A stretch of DNA of 64,000 bases from contig NZ_SLYP02000001.1 of the NCBI RefSeq assembly GCF_004341505.2, forward strand, positions 1,685,001 through 1,749,000, in the 5' to 3' direction. Numbering within the stretch: the stretch's first letter is position 1; each line of letters starts with the position of its first letter. The notes beneath the pieces are model-generated. The model made no database searches, was not told where the DNA came from, and saw only the letters and a list, made by a program, of their open reading frames with translations. The position numbers and the translations under genes are program-made. This document shows positions 27,898 through 35,533 of the stretch, piece by piece. The stretch comes from Sphingomonas sp. JUb134. GTDB lineage: Bacteria; Pseudomonadota; Alphaproteobacteria; Sphingomonadales; Sphingomonadaceae.

Positions 27898-28173
27898 TCA
27901 GCCTTCGCTGTCGGGTTGGCCCGAAGCCGCCATGGCGACGGTCACCGCGACTGCCGTGCCGATGCCAAGGCCGAGGAAGAGCGGCAGCCCGATCAGGCGA
28001 TTGGCTTCGGCCACCGGCGCGACTGCGCGCCGGGATGCCACCGATCGTTGCGCGGCCGCACGCATTCGTGGAAGCGAATCCTCAGACCTCTGGGCGGCCG
28101 CTGCGCTTGCGACGCTTCCGAGCGTCACCGCGATAAATATGGCTGCTTTCAGCACTCCCCCGCTTAGCGACAT
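27898..28173 (-). CDS. Small two-segment membrane protein (91 aa), hypothetical
   Basis: No known family recognised. An N-terminal hydrophobic stretch (VLKAAIFIAVTLGSVASAAAA) looks like a signal peptide or anchor, and a second one (LIGLPLFLGLGIGTAVAVTVA) forms a membrane segment near the C-terminus; the middle is basic and Ala-rich. The ATG at 28173 is chosen because it gives the hydrophobic N-terminus. It is the first gene of the exopolysaccharide operon, 109 bases ahead of the ligase-like gene, and so may be produced with it. Confidence 0.65.
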   Translation of the reverse strand: MSLSGGVLKAAIFIAVTLGSVASAAAAQRSEDSLPRMRAAAQRSVASRRAVAPVAEANRLIGLPLFLGLGIGTAVAVTVAMAASGQPDSEG

Positions 28174-28195
28174 CCGATCCCCCGATTCTCTGTCT

Positions 28196-28209
28196 ATAGT
28201 TAACACTAT
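28196..28209 (-). promoter_or_regulatory. AT-rich palindrome upstream of the EPS operon
   Basis: ATAGT-TAAC-ACTAT, an inverted repeat with 5-base arms, lies 23 bases before the first gene of the minus-strand exopolysaccharide operon. The surrounding 100 bases (to about 28260) are clearly AT-richer than the rest of the window. I could not fit convincing -35 and -10 boxes. It may be an operator or part of a promoter for the operon. Confidence 0.3.
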
Positions 28210-28444
28210 CGTAATCGGATCAGTTGGCAACATGTACAATCAAGAAAAACTGCCGGTAGAGCATTGATGGACTGCCCCAAACCGGGTCAGTCTACAGGAT
28301 CTCTTCTTTCCCGTCGTTGCACCCGGCCAAGTAAATCGGAGTTGCAGGCCAAGAACCCGGGACGCGCGAAAGAACCACATCCGGTGCCGCGGATTGCGCG
28401 TGGGTAGATGACGCGGCGCTCGGACGGCGCTATCGGCGCTTTCC

Positions 28445-29977
28445 ATGAAACACGCGCTCCCCGTCACTCGCGAGGCCGACTTCGCGGCCTGGTACCAGTC
28501 CGTTATCACCGAGGCCGACCTCGCCGAGGAATCCGGCGTGCGCGGCTGCATGGTCATCCGGCCCTGGGGCTATGGCATTTGGGAACGCATCCAGCGGCTG
28601 CTCGACGACCAGATCAAGGCGACGGGTCACGAGAACTGCTATTTCCCGCTGTTCATCCCGCTGAGCTACTTCGAAAAGGAAGCCGAGCACGTCGAGGGCT
28701 TCGCCAAGGAGATGGCGGTCGTCACCCACCACCGCCTGGTGGCGGACGGGAAGGGCGGGCTGGTGCCGGACCCGGAAGCGAAACTCGAAGAGCCGCTGGT
28801 CGTGCGGCCGACGTCGGAGACGGTGATCGGCACCGCCTTTTCGCGCTGGGTGCAGTCGTGGCGCGACCTGCCGGTGCTCATCAACCAGTGGGCGAACGTC
28901 GTGCGCTGGGAAATGCGCACCCGCATGTTCCTGCGCACCAGCGAGTTCCTGTGGCAGGAGGGGCATACCGCCCACGCCACCGCCGAAGAGGCGCGCGAGG
29001 AGACGCTCAAGATCCTGGAACTCTACCGCCGCTTTTCCGAGGATTGCCTGGCCGTTCATGTGATCGCGGGCGAGAAGCCGGAGAACGAGCGCTTCCCGGG
29101 CGCGGTCGCCACCTACAGCATCGAGGCGATGATGCAGGACGGCAAGGCGCTGCAGGCCGGCACCTCGCACTTCCTGGGCACCAACTTCGCCAAGGCGCAG
29201 AACATCCGCTTCCAGAACGCGAACGGCGAACTGGAACTGGCGAACACCACCAGCTGGGGCGTGTCGACGCGCATGATCGGCGGCGTCATCATGGTGCACG
29301 GCGACGACGACGGCCTGCGCGTGCCGCCCAAGATCGCGCCGTGGCAGGTGGTGATCGTGCCGATGCTGCGCGACAAGCCGGAGGACGAGGAAGTCGTCGG
29401 CTATTGCCGCGAACTGCAGGCGGCACTCGCCGGCCAGAGCGCGCTCGGCGAGCCGGTGCGTGCGCTGCTCGACCTGAAGCCCGCCAAGGCCGCAAACAAG
29501 CGCTGGGGCTGGGTGAAGAAGGGCGCGCCCATCATCGTCGAGGTGGGCCCGCGCGATGCCGCGGGCGGCAACGTCTCGGTGCTGCGCCGCGACCGGCTGT
29601 ACCGCGAGGACGGCAAGCTCGACAGCGCGATCCTGCCGCGCGACGGCTTCGTCGGCGAGGTCGGCGCAACGCTGGAGGCGATCCAGACCGCCCTGCACGA
29701 CCAGTCGGTCGAGAAGCTGCGCGCCCGCATCACCCCGGTGGACGACTGGGCGGGCGTGGAGGCGCATTTTGCGGAAGGCGTCGTGAACCCGGGTTGGGTG
29801 GACGTGCGCTGGGTGCGCCCGACCGGCGCCGAGCTCGATCAGGTGGTCGAGCGGCTAAAGGCGCTGAAGCTCACCATCCGCAACGCGCCCACGGCGCAGA
29901 CCGGCCATGACGAAGGCCCGTGCGTCTTCACGGGGCGTCCGTCGGTCGAGCGGATCCTGATCGGCCGCGCCTATTGA
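28445..29977 (+). CDS. proS: Prolyl-tRNA synthetase, archaeal/eukaryotic type (510 aa)
   Basis: A class II synthetase that charges tRNA-Pro. It shows FAAWYQSVITEADLAE, motif 2-type RWEMRTRMFLRTSEFLWQEGHTAHA, the TSHFLGTNFAKAQNIRF segment and motif 3-type NTTSWGVSTRMIGGVIMVHGD. The C-terminus ends in GRAY; a final Tyr is characteristic of the archaeal/eukaryotic ProRS type, which lacks the bacterial editing insertion between motifs 2 and 3. This differs from the standard bacterial enzyme and from the short form of most alphaproteobacteria. Single gene, with a strong hairpin terminator after it. Confidence 0.93.
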   Translation: MKHALPVTREADFAAWYQSVITEADLAEESGVRGCMVIRPWGYGIWERIQRLLDDQIKATGHENCYFPLFIPLSYFEKEAEHVEGFAKEMAVVTHHRLVADGKGGLVPDPEAKLEEPLVVRPTSETVIGTAFSRWVQSWRDLPVLINQWANVVRWEMRTRMFLRTSEFLWQEGHTAHATAEEAREETLKILELYRRFSEDCLAVHVIAGEKPENERFPGAVATYSIEAMMQDGKALQAGTSHFLGTNFAKAQNIRFQNANGELELANTTSWGVSTRMIGGVIMVHGDDDGLRVPPKIAPWQVVIVPMLRDKPEDEEVVGYCRELQAALAGQSALGEPVRALLDLKPAKAANKRWGWVKKGAPIIVEVGPRDAAGGNVSVLRRDRLYREDGKLDSAILPRDGFVGEVGATLEAIQTALHDQSVEKLRARITPVDDWAGVEAHFAEGVVNPGWVDVRWVRPTGAELDQVVERLKALKLTIRNAPTAQTGHDEGPCVFTGRPSVERILIGRAY

Positions 29978-29986
29978 GCGATCAAA

Positions 29987-30009
29987 GGTGAGGGGGACTT
30001 CCCCTCACC
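29987..30009. terminator. Strong hairpin between convergent proS and small membrane gene
   Basis: A perfect 9-base stem (GGTGAGGGG / CCCCTCACC) with a 5-base loop, flanked by AAA on both sides. It starts 10 bases after the proS stop. On the minus strand it is followed by TTTGAT, so it can serve as a terminator for both converging transcripts, although the T-tracts are short. Confidence 0.6.
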
Positions 30010-30084
30010 AAAGCCGTGTTCCGCCTGCGCGGAAGCACGACAGGGTAGCGGCCACACGGCGCGGGAGCCTCCCGCTCCATGCCC

Positions 30085-30195
30085 TCAGCGGTGGTCGTCC
30101 GAGGTGTGGCCGGTGTCGCGGCGGCGCCACAGGAACAGGAAGGCCGCCGCGACGACCAGGACGATGAACACGACGATCATTTGATTGGTGGGCAT
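30085..30195 (-). CDS. Single-span membrane miniprotein (36 aa)
   Basis: A very short reading frame starting MPTNQMIVVFIVLVVAAAFL: a membrane helix at about residues 6-23, followed by LWRRR and a hydrophilic, His-rich tail ending DDHR. The positive-inside rule puts the tail in the cytoplasm. The ATG is preceded by AGAGGTG with a 6-base spacing, a good ribosome binding site. It is monocistronic, divergent from rnr and converges with proS through a terminator hairpin. Function unknown; the good ribosome site and topology argue that it is real. Confidence 0.6.
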   Translation of the reverse strand: MPTNQMIVVFIVLVVAAAFLFLWRRRDTGHTSDDHR

Positions 30196-30323
30196 CTACG
30201 CACCTCTTCTGAAGCCCCCGCTTCGCGAGCAGGCTAGGTGCCCAGGAGTTAACGGGCGGTAAGTTCAGCGACGGTCACGCAGTCCATTGGCCTTGCGGCC
30301 CCGCGCGCCTATCTTTGCGCCAC

Positions 30324-32582
30324 ATGGCAAAGAAACAAATCGCCCCCGGCCTCCCGACGCGCGAGCAGATCCTCGACTTCATCACCACGTCGGACACGCC
30401 GGCCGGGAAGCGCGAGATCGCGCGCGCCTTCGGCCTTTCGGCCCAGCAGAAGATTTCGCTCAAGGCGCTTCTGAAGGACATGGCGGACGAGGGGCTGATC
30501 GACAGCGCCCCCGGTCGTGCCTTCCACAAGATGGGGGGCCTTCCGAAGGTCACGGTGCTGCGCGTGGCCGATGTCGACGACGGCGGCAGCGTCTGGGCCG
30601 TGCCCGAGCGCTGGGAGGCGGAGACGCCCCCGCCGCGGCTGCGCATCCGGGAGAAGGGCAAGCGGTCGGCGCTCGGCGTCGGCGACCGCGTGCTCGCACG
30701 CACCGAGGAGGCGGGCTCCGGCTGGATCGCGCATCCGATGAAGACGCTCGCGCGCGGCGAGGAACTGATGCTGGGCGTCCTCCACGAAGAGGGCGGCAAG
30801 CTGTGGCTCCAGGGCGTGGAAAAGAAGGAGCGCCGCGACATCATGGTCTCGGATGCCGGGGGCGCAAGCCCGGGCGACCTGGTTCTCGCTGAAAAGGCGG
30901 GGCGTCCGCCGCGGATCACCGCGCGCGTGACCCAGCGGCTGGGTGACCCCTTTGAAGCGCGCAGCTTCTCGTTGATCGCGATCCACAAGCACTCGATCCC
31001 CGACGTGTTCGGCGCCGAGGTGATCGAGGAGGCGGAGCGCATCGCCAAGGCGCCGCTGGGCGACGACCGCGAAGACCTGCGCGACCTGCCGATCGTCGCG
31101 ATCGACCCCGCCGACGCGCGCGACCATGACGATGCCGTCTGGGCCGCGCCCGATGACGATCCCTCGAATCCCGACGGCTGGAAGGCGATCGTCGCGATCG
31201 CCGATGTCAGCTTCTACGTGCGTCCGGGCGGCGCGCTCGACCGCGAGGCGCGCAAGCGCGGCAACAGCGTCTATTTCCCCGATCGCGTCGTGCCGATGCT
31301 GCCGGAGACGCTGTCCGCCGACGTGTGTTCGTTGAAGGAGGGCGTGGATCGCGCCGCGCTTGCCTGCCACCTGCAGGTCGCAAAGGACGGCAAGCTCAAG
31401 GGCTGGCGCTTCACCCGCGCGGTGATCCGCGTCGCGGCGAACATCGCCTACGAGGACGCGCAGGCGGCGATCGACGGCACCGGTGACAAAGTGGCACCGG
31501 AGCTGGTCGACACCGCGTTGCGCCCGCTCTGGGATTGCTGGCGCGCGCTCTACAAGGCGCGCGAAGCCCGCGAGCCACTCGACCTCGACCTGCCCGAGCG
31601 CCGGATCGTGCTGGATGAGAAGGGGCGGATCCTGTCGGTCGCGCCGCGCGAGCGGCTCGACGCGCACAAGCTGATCGAGGACTATATGATCGCGGCCAAC
31701 GTCGCCGCCGCCAAGGCGCTGGAGGGGAAGAAGGCGCCGGTCATGTACCGCATCCACGAGCCGCCGAGCCGCGAGAAGCTGGTCGCGCTCAAGGACTATC
31801 TCGAGACGTTCGACATCCCCTTCGCGCTGGGGCAGGTGGTGAAGCCCGCCACCTTCAACCGCATCCTCGACAAGGTGGGGGAGGCGGCGTTCCGCCCGCA
31901 GGTGATGGAGCAGGTGCTGCGCTCGCAGACCCAGGCTTATTACGGGCCGGCGAACCACGGCCACTTCGGCCTGTCGCTCGGCAGCTACGCGCACTTCACT
32001 TCGCCGATCCGCCGCTATGCCGACCTGGTGGTGCATCGCGGCCTGGTCGCCTCCTATGGCCTTGGTCCCGGCGGCGTCGCCGAGGACATGGCGACGATGG
32101 AGCGCACTGGCGAAGTCATCAGCGCGCTGGAACGCCGCGCGATGGAGGCGGAGCGCGAAACGGTGGATCGCTACGTCGCCGCCTATCTGTCCGAGCACGT
32201 CGGCAGCGTCATGGAGGCGCGAATCACCGGTGTGCAGAGCTTCGGCTTCTTCGCGACGGTGGACGGCATTGGCGGCGACGGGCTGGTGCCGGCCCGCGAT
32301 CTCGGCCGCGAATATTTCCGCTACGATGAGAAGGGCCAGCGGCTGGTGGGCGACCACAGCGGTGAGGAATTCACGCTCGGCCAGCGCCTGCCGCTTCGGC
32401 TGGTCGAGGCGAACCCGGTGTCGGGCGCGCTGCGCTTCGAACTGGTCGACGGCAAGGGATCGGCCGGCGGAGCGCCTGACGGCGGCGGTCGCGGCGATCG
32501 AGAGCCGAGCCGCCGGCCGCCAAGGGTGCTGAAGCGCCGCGGGCGCCCGGGCAACATCCGCCACCAGGGACGCAAGCGCTAG
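30324..32582 (+). CDS. rnr: Ribonuclease R (752 aa)
   Basis: A 3'-5' exoribonuclease that degrades structured RNA and takes part in rRNA quality control. After an N-terminal winged-helix-like region and cold-shock domains, the RNB catalytic domain has DPADARDHDDAVWA with the metal-binding Asp residues, IADVSFYVRPG, GNSVYFPDRVVPMLP and HFTSPIRRYADLVVHR. An S1 domain follows (VGSVMEARITGVQSFGFF) and the tail is rich in Arg and Gly/Lys. The ATG at 30324 (MAKKQIAPG) is preferred over a TTG three codons upstream. Length is slightly below E. coli RNase R. Confidence 0.95.
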   Translation: MAKKQIAPGLPTREQILDFITTSDTPAGKREIARAFGLSAQQKISLKALLKDMADEGLIDSAPGRAFHKMGGLPKVTVLRVADVDDGGSVWAVPERWEAETPPPRLRIREKGKRSALGVGDRVLARTEEAGSGWIAHPMKTLARGEELMLGVLHEEGGKLWLQGVEKKERRDIMVSDAGGASPGDLVLAEKAGRPPRITARVTQRLGDPFEARSFSLIAIHKHSIPDVFGAEVIEEAERIAKAPLGDDREDLRDLPIVAIDPADARDHDDAVWAAPDDDPSNPDGWKAIVAIADVSFYVRPGGALDREARKRGNSVYFPDRVVPMLPETLSADVCSLKEGVDRAALACHLQVAKDGKLKGWRFTRAVIRVAANIAYEDAQAAIDGTGDKVAPELVDTALRPLWDCWRALYKAREAREPLDLDLPERRIVLDEKGRILSVAPRERLDAHKLIEDYMIAANVAAAKALEGKKAPVMYRIHEPPSREKLVALKDYLETFDIPFALGQVVKPATFNRILDKVGEAAFRPQVMEQVLRSQTQAYYGPANHGHFGLSLGSYAHFTSPIRRYADLVVHRGLVASYGLGPGGVAEDMATMERTGEVISALERRAMEAERETVDRYVAAYLSEHVGSVMEARITGVQSFGFFATVDGIGGDGLVPARDLGREYFRYDEKGQRLVGDHSGEEFTLGQRLPLRLVEANPVSGALRFELVDGKGSAGGAPDGGGRGDREPSRRPPRVLKRRGRPGNIRHQGRKR

Positions 32583-32641
32583 CCTCTTGCCCGGGACCCC
32601 GCTTCCCGCCACACCCGGTGGCGGGGACATGGGGGATAATG

Positions 32642-33160
32642 ATGAAGCGGATGCTGGTAGCCGTGGCCGTACTGATGGCGTCGACGGCCGCCGCCGAGGA
32701 GCCTGCGCGCGCGCCCGATGCAGTGCGACAGCTGGAGGGCTGCTGGACGGGCAGGGGCGAGGTGATGGGCAAGCCGGTTACCATCGCCGTCGAGGCTCGC
32801 CCGGTGGCGCTCGGCGCGATTTTAACCCTCGATGCGAGCAGCGTCGCGGTCGCCGATCCTTCGGACCGCTATGCCGCGCATCTGGTGTTCGGCGGCGGCA
32901 AAGGGGCTGGCGAGGTGATCGGTTTCTGGTCCGACAGCTTCGGCGGCAGCATGACGGCGACCGGCACGGGCTCAGTCCAGCCCGCCGGCTTCGACATCAG
33001 CTACCCGTACTCCGACGCGGAATTCGTCAACCGGTGGCGTCCGGCCGGCGAGCAGCTCGGATGGACCATCATCGCGCGCGACGCGAAGGGCGGCGAGCAG
33101 CCGTTCGCGAGCTATGCGCTACGCCGCGTCCGTTGCGCGCCCGCCAAGCCCCCGCAATAG
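32642..33160 (+). CDS. Exported protein of unknown function (172 aa)
   Basis: Signal peptide MKRMLVAVAVLMASTAAAEE with likely cleavage after AAA, then a mature domain of about 150 residues with LEGCWTGRGEVMGKPV near its start and a Cys near its end (VRCAP), possibly disulfide-bonded in the periplasm. The pattern of a W-x-G motif followed by beta strands recalls lipocalin-like or DUF domains but I do not recognise the family. The ATG at 32642 is chosen over tandem upstream starts since GGGGGA lies about 5 bases before it. It follows rnr by about 60 bases and is closed by a strong hairpin. Confidence 0.7.
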   Translation: MKRMLVAVAVLMASTAAAEEPARAPDAVRQLEGCWTGRGEVMGKPVTIAVEARPVALGAILTLDASSVAVADPSDRYAAHLVFGGGKGAGEVIGFWSDSFGGSMTATGTGSVQPAGFDISYPYSDAEFVNRWRPAGEQLGWTIIARDAKGGEQPFASYALRRVRCAPAKPPQ

Positions 33161-33193
33161 GTCGCTAGCCGTACGGCCTTGGACAGCCCTGGC

Positions 33194-33219
33194 GCCCCTG
33201 CCGGCGAGACGGCAGGGGC
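33194..33219. terminator. Perfect 10-bp hairpin between convergent genes
   Basis: GCCCCTGCCG and CGGCAGGGGC form a perfect 10-base stem with a 6-base loop, between the stop of the plus-strand exported protein (33160) and the stop of the minus-strand small secreted protein (33236). No long T-tract follows on either strand; it probably works bidirectionally. Confidence 0.55.
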
Positions 33220-33235
33220 CGGGTCTCCTGTGCCG

Positions 33236-33493
33236 TTAGCGGGTGCCGCGCGACCGACGAGCCTGCTCCAGCGCGTCCTGGTTAGCCCTGTCGATCTCCG
33301 TCCATTCGGCCCTGGTGTGGCAGACGCGTTTCCCCGCCAGGATGCTGCCGGTGACCTGCATACGCCGGCAGATCTTCTTCTCGGAAGCCTCCGATCCCGG
33401 CTGATCCACCGCCGCGCCTTTGTCGTTCCCCTGCGCGAGCGCCGTGCCTCCGCTCAGTGCGCCAAGAAGAACCGCAAGAATCATCGTTCGCAT
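33236..33493 (-). CDS. Small secreted protein, sphingomonad type (85 aa)
   Basis: Signal peptide MRTMILAVLLGALSGGTALAQ, then a mature part of about 64 residues with ICRRMQVTGSILAGKRVCHT and AEWTEIDR. Two Cys spaced by about 15 residues around a TGS-x-L motif recur in small secreted proteins of sphingomonads; function unknown. Two ATGs stand in tandem; the second (33493) is chosen because AGGAGG lies 5 bases upstream, whereas the first would be only 2 bases away. Confidence 0.75.
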   Translation of the reverse strand: MRTMILAVLLGALSGGTALAQGNDKGAAVDQPGSEASEKKICRRMQVTGSILAGKRVCHTRAEWTEIDRANQDALEQARRSRGTR

Positions 33494-33580
33494 CATACCC
33501 TCCTGAAAGTCCCGAGCGGAAGGTAACGCGGTGACCCGGTAGAGGAAGCGCTATTCGCTTCTACGGTACTAGTGGGTCCT

Positions 33581-35374
33581 TCAGACGGCCTGGTTGAACT
33601 GCAACGCCGCCAAGCGCGCGTAGAGGCCGCCGCGGGCGATCAGTTCGCCATGGGTGCCGCTCTCGACGATCCGCCCTTCGTCCATGACGATGATGCGGCC
33701 GGCGGCGCGCACGGTGGCGAGACGGTGGGCGATCACCAGCGTGGTGCGGCCGGTCATCAGATGCTCCAGCGCGTCCTGCACCAGACGTTCGCTCTCGGCA
33801 TCGAGCGCGGAGGTGGCTTCGTCCAGCAGCAGGATCGGGCTGTCGCGCAGCAGGGCGCGGGCGATCGCGATCCGCTGGCGCTGGCCACCCGACAGGCGTG
33901 CGCCGCCTTCTCCCAGGAAGGTGTCGAGCCCTTCCGGCAGCGCGCGGAGGAACTCGCTGGCGTTGGCGGCATCCGCCGCTGCCCAGATCGCCTCGTCGCT
34001 CGCGTCCCAACGGCCGTAGCGCAGATTGTCGCGCGCCGAGGCACCGAAGATCACCGTCTCCTGCGGCACCATGGCGATGCGCGCGCGCACTTCTGCCGGA
34101 TCGGCATCGCGCACGTTCACCCCGTCGACCGACACCGCGCCGCTCGCCGGATCGTAGAAGCGCTGGAGCAGCTGGAACAGCGTCGACTTACCCGCACCGG
34201 ACGGCCCGACCACCGCCACCGTCTCCCCGGGTGCGACCTCGAGCGAGAAGTCGGTGAGCGCCGCCACGTCCGGGCGGGTGGGATAGCGGAACGCGACGTT
34301 CGCGAAGGCCAGCGCGCCCTGTGGCGGCTGCGGCAGCGCCACCGGATTGGCCGGGGCACGGATTTCGGGCTCCTGGGCGAGCAGCTCGGCGAGACGGCCG
34401 GCGGCGCCCGAAGCGCGCAGCAGGTCGCCATAGACCTCCGTCAGCGCGCCGAACGAACCGGTCACCAGCGCCGCGGTGATGACGAAGGCGGTCAGCGCGC
34501 CGCCGGTCGTGCGGCCCGAGGCGACGTCGCTGACGGCATCCCACAGGATCAGCGTGATCGCACCGAACAATAGCCCGATCACCATCGCGGTCATGATCGC
34601 GCGGGTGCCGAAACGGCGGCGCGCCACGCCGAAGCCCGCCTCCACCGCCGACTGGAAGCGCTCCGCCTCGCGCTTCTCCTGCCCGAACGCCTGCACGATC
34701 TTCATCGCGCCCAGCGTCTCCGACGCGATGGCGCCGATGTCGGCGATCCGGTCCTGGCTGGAGCGCGACAGCTTGCGCACCCGCGAGCCCATCCAGATGA
34801 TCGGGGTCACCACCAGCGGGATGCCGATGATGAGATAGGCGGCCAACTTGGGTGCAAGCGCGAACAGGTAGATCACGCCACCGATGCCGATCAGCAGGTT
34901 GCGCAGCGCGGTCGAGACGGTGGTGCCGACGATCTGCTCGACGATGGCGGTGTCGGCGGTCAGGCGCGACGCGATCTCGGACGGTCGGTTCTCCTCGAAC
35001 CAGCGTGGCGGCATGCGCAGCAGGTTGCGATGGACCGCCGCGCGCATGTCGGCCACGGTCCGCTCGCCCAGCCACGACACGAAGTAGAAGCGGCCGGCGG
35101 TCGCGAACGCCAGCGCAACGACGACGAACAGCAGCCCTTCGAAATAGCCGCCGATCTGCGACGGATCGGCCCCGGCGGCAAAGCCGTTGTCGACCACCTT
35201 CTGGAAGGTGCGCGGGATCCACAGCGTCGCCATTGCCGCGATCAGCAGCGACACCAGCGCCGCGGCAAGCTGCAGCTTGTAGCGGATGGTGAAGCTCCAC
35301 ACGAGCTTTAGGGCGGGCAACATGCGCGTGGTCGGTTCGGCCGATGCGGCGCGCTGCGAGGAACGGAGTGCCAT
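33581..35374 (-). CDS. ABC exporter, fused permease-ATPase (597 aa)
   Basis: A half-transporter of the MsbA/LapB-like exporter group that works as a homodimer. Six membrane segments occupy about residues 25-310 (type I exporter fold), followed by the nucleotide-binding domain: Walker A GPSGAGKST, signature LSGGQRQRIAIARALL, Walker B ILLLDEATSALD and the His switch in IAHRLATVR. Substrate is unknown; this subfamily in alphaproteobacteria is often annotated as lipid or drug export. It is divergent from phaZ. Confidence 0.9.
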   Translation of the reverse strand: MALRSSQRAASAEPTTRMLPALKLVWSFTIRYKLQLAAALVSLLIAAMATLWIPRTFQKVVDNGFAAGADPSQIGGYFEGLLFVVVALAFATAGRFYFVSWLGERTVADMRAAVHRNLLRMPPRWFEENRPSEIASRLTADTAIVEQIVGTTVSTALRNLLIGIGGVIYLFALAPKLAAYLIIGIPLVVTPIIWMGSRVRKLSRSSQDRIADIGAIASETLGAMKIVQAFGQEKREAERFQSAVEAGFGVARRRFGTRAIMTAMVIGLLFGAITLILWDAVSDVASGRTTGGALTAFVITAALVTGSFGALTEVYGDLLRASGAAGRLAELLAQEPEIRAPANPVALPQPPQGALAFANVAFRYPTRPDVAALTDFSLEVAPGETVAVVGPSGAGKSTLFQLLQRFYDPASGAVSVDGVNVRDADPAEVRARIAMVPQETVIFGASARDNLRYGRWDASDEAIWAAADAANASEFLRALPEGLDTFLGEGGARLSGGQRQRIAIARALLRDSPILLLDEATSALDAESERLVQDALEHLMTGRTTLVIAHRLATVRAAGRIIVMDEGRIVESGTHGELIARGGLYARLAALQFNQAV

Positions 35375-35453
35375 GCCGCCCGACTAGCGCGAACCGCTGC
35401 CGGGCGAAACCTCTGCGCGACGGCGTGCGTTCTGGTAGACGAGTGCCCGATGA

Positions 35454-35481
35454 TTGCAGCCGCTTCGAAGTGGCTTATATC
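35454..35481 (+). promoter_or_regulatory. Candidate promoter of phaZ
   Basis: TTGCAG and TATATC separated by 16 bases, ending about 50 bases before the phaZ ATG at 35534. The match to the housekeeping consensus is partial, but it is one of the few AT-rich spots in this divergent intergenic region. Confidence 0.35.
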
Positions 35482-35533
35482 GTGGAACAAAGTGCCGTCC
35501 TGCGCGGGCGCGCTGGCGAAGGACGGTTTCTTG

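Noticed and set aside
28240..28557. Possible 105-aa minus-strand gene upstream of the EPS operon
   Set aside because: Overlaps the start of proS on the other strand, no motif, no good ribosome site; the region reads better as regulatory.
34188..35300. Long frame overlapping the ABC exporter
   Set aside because: Same-strand shifted frame without domains; the exporter frame carries all ABC motifs.
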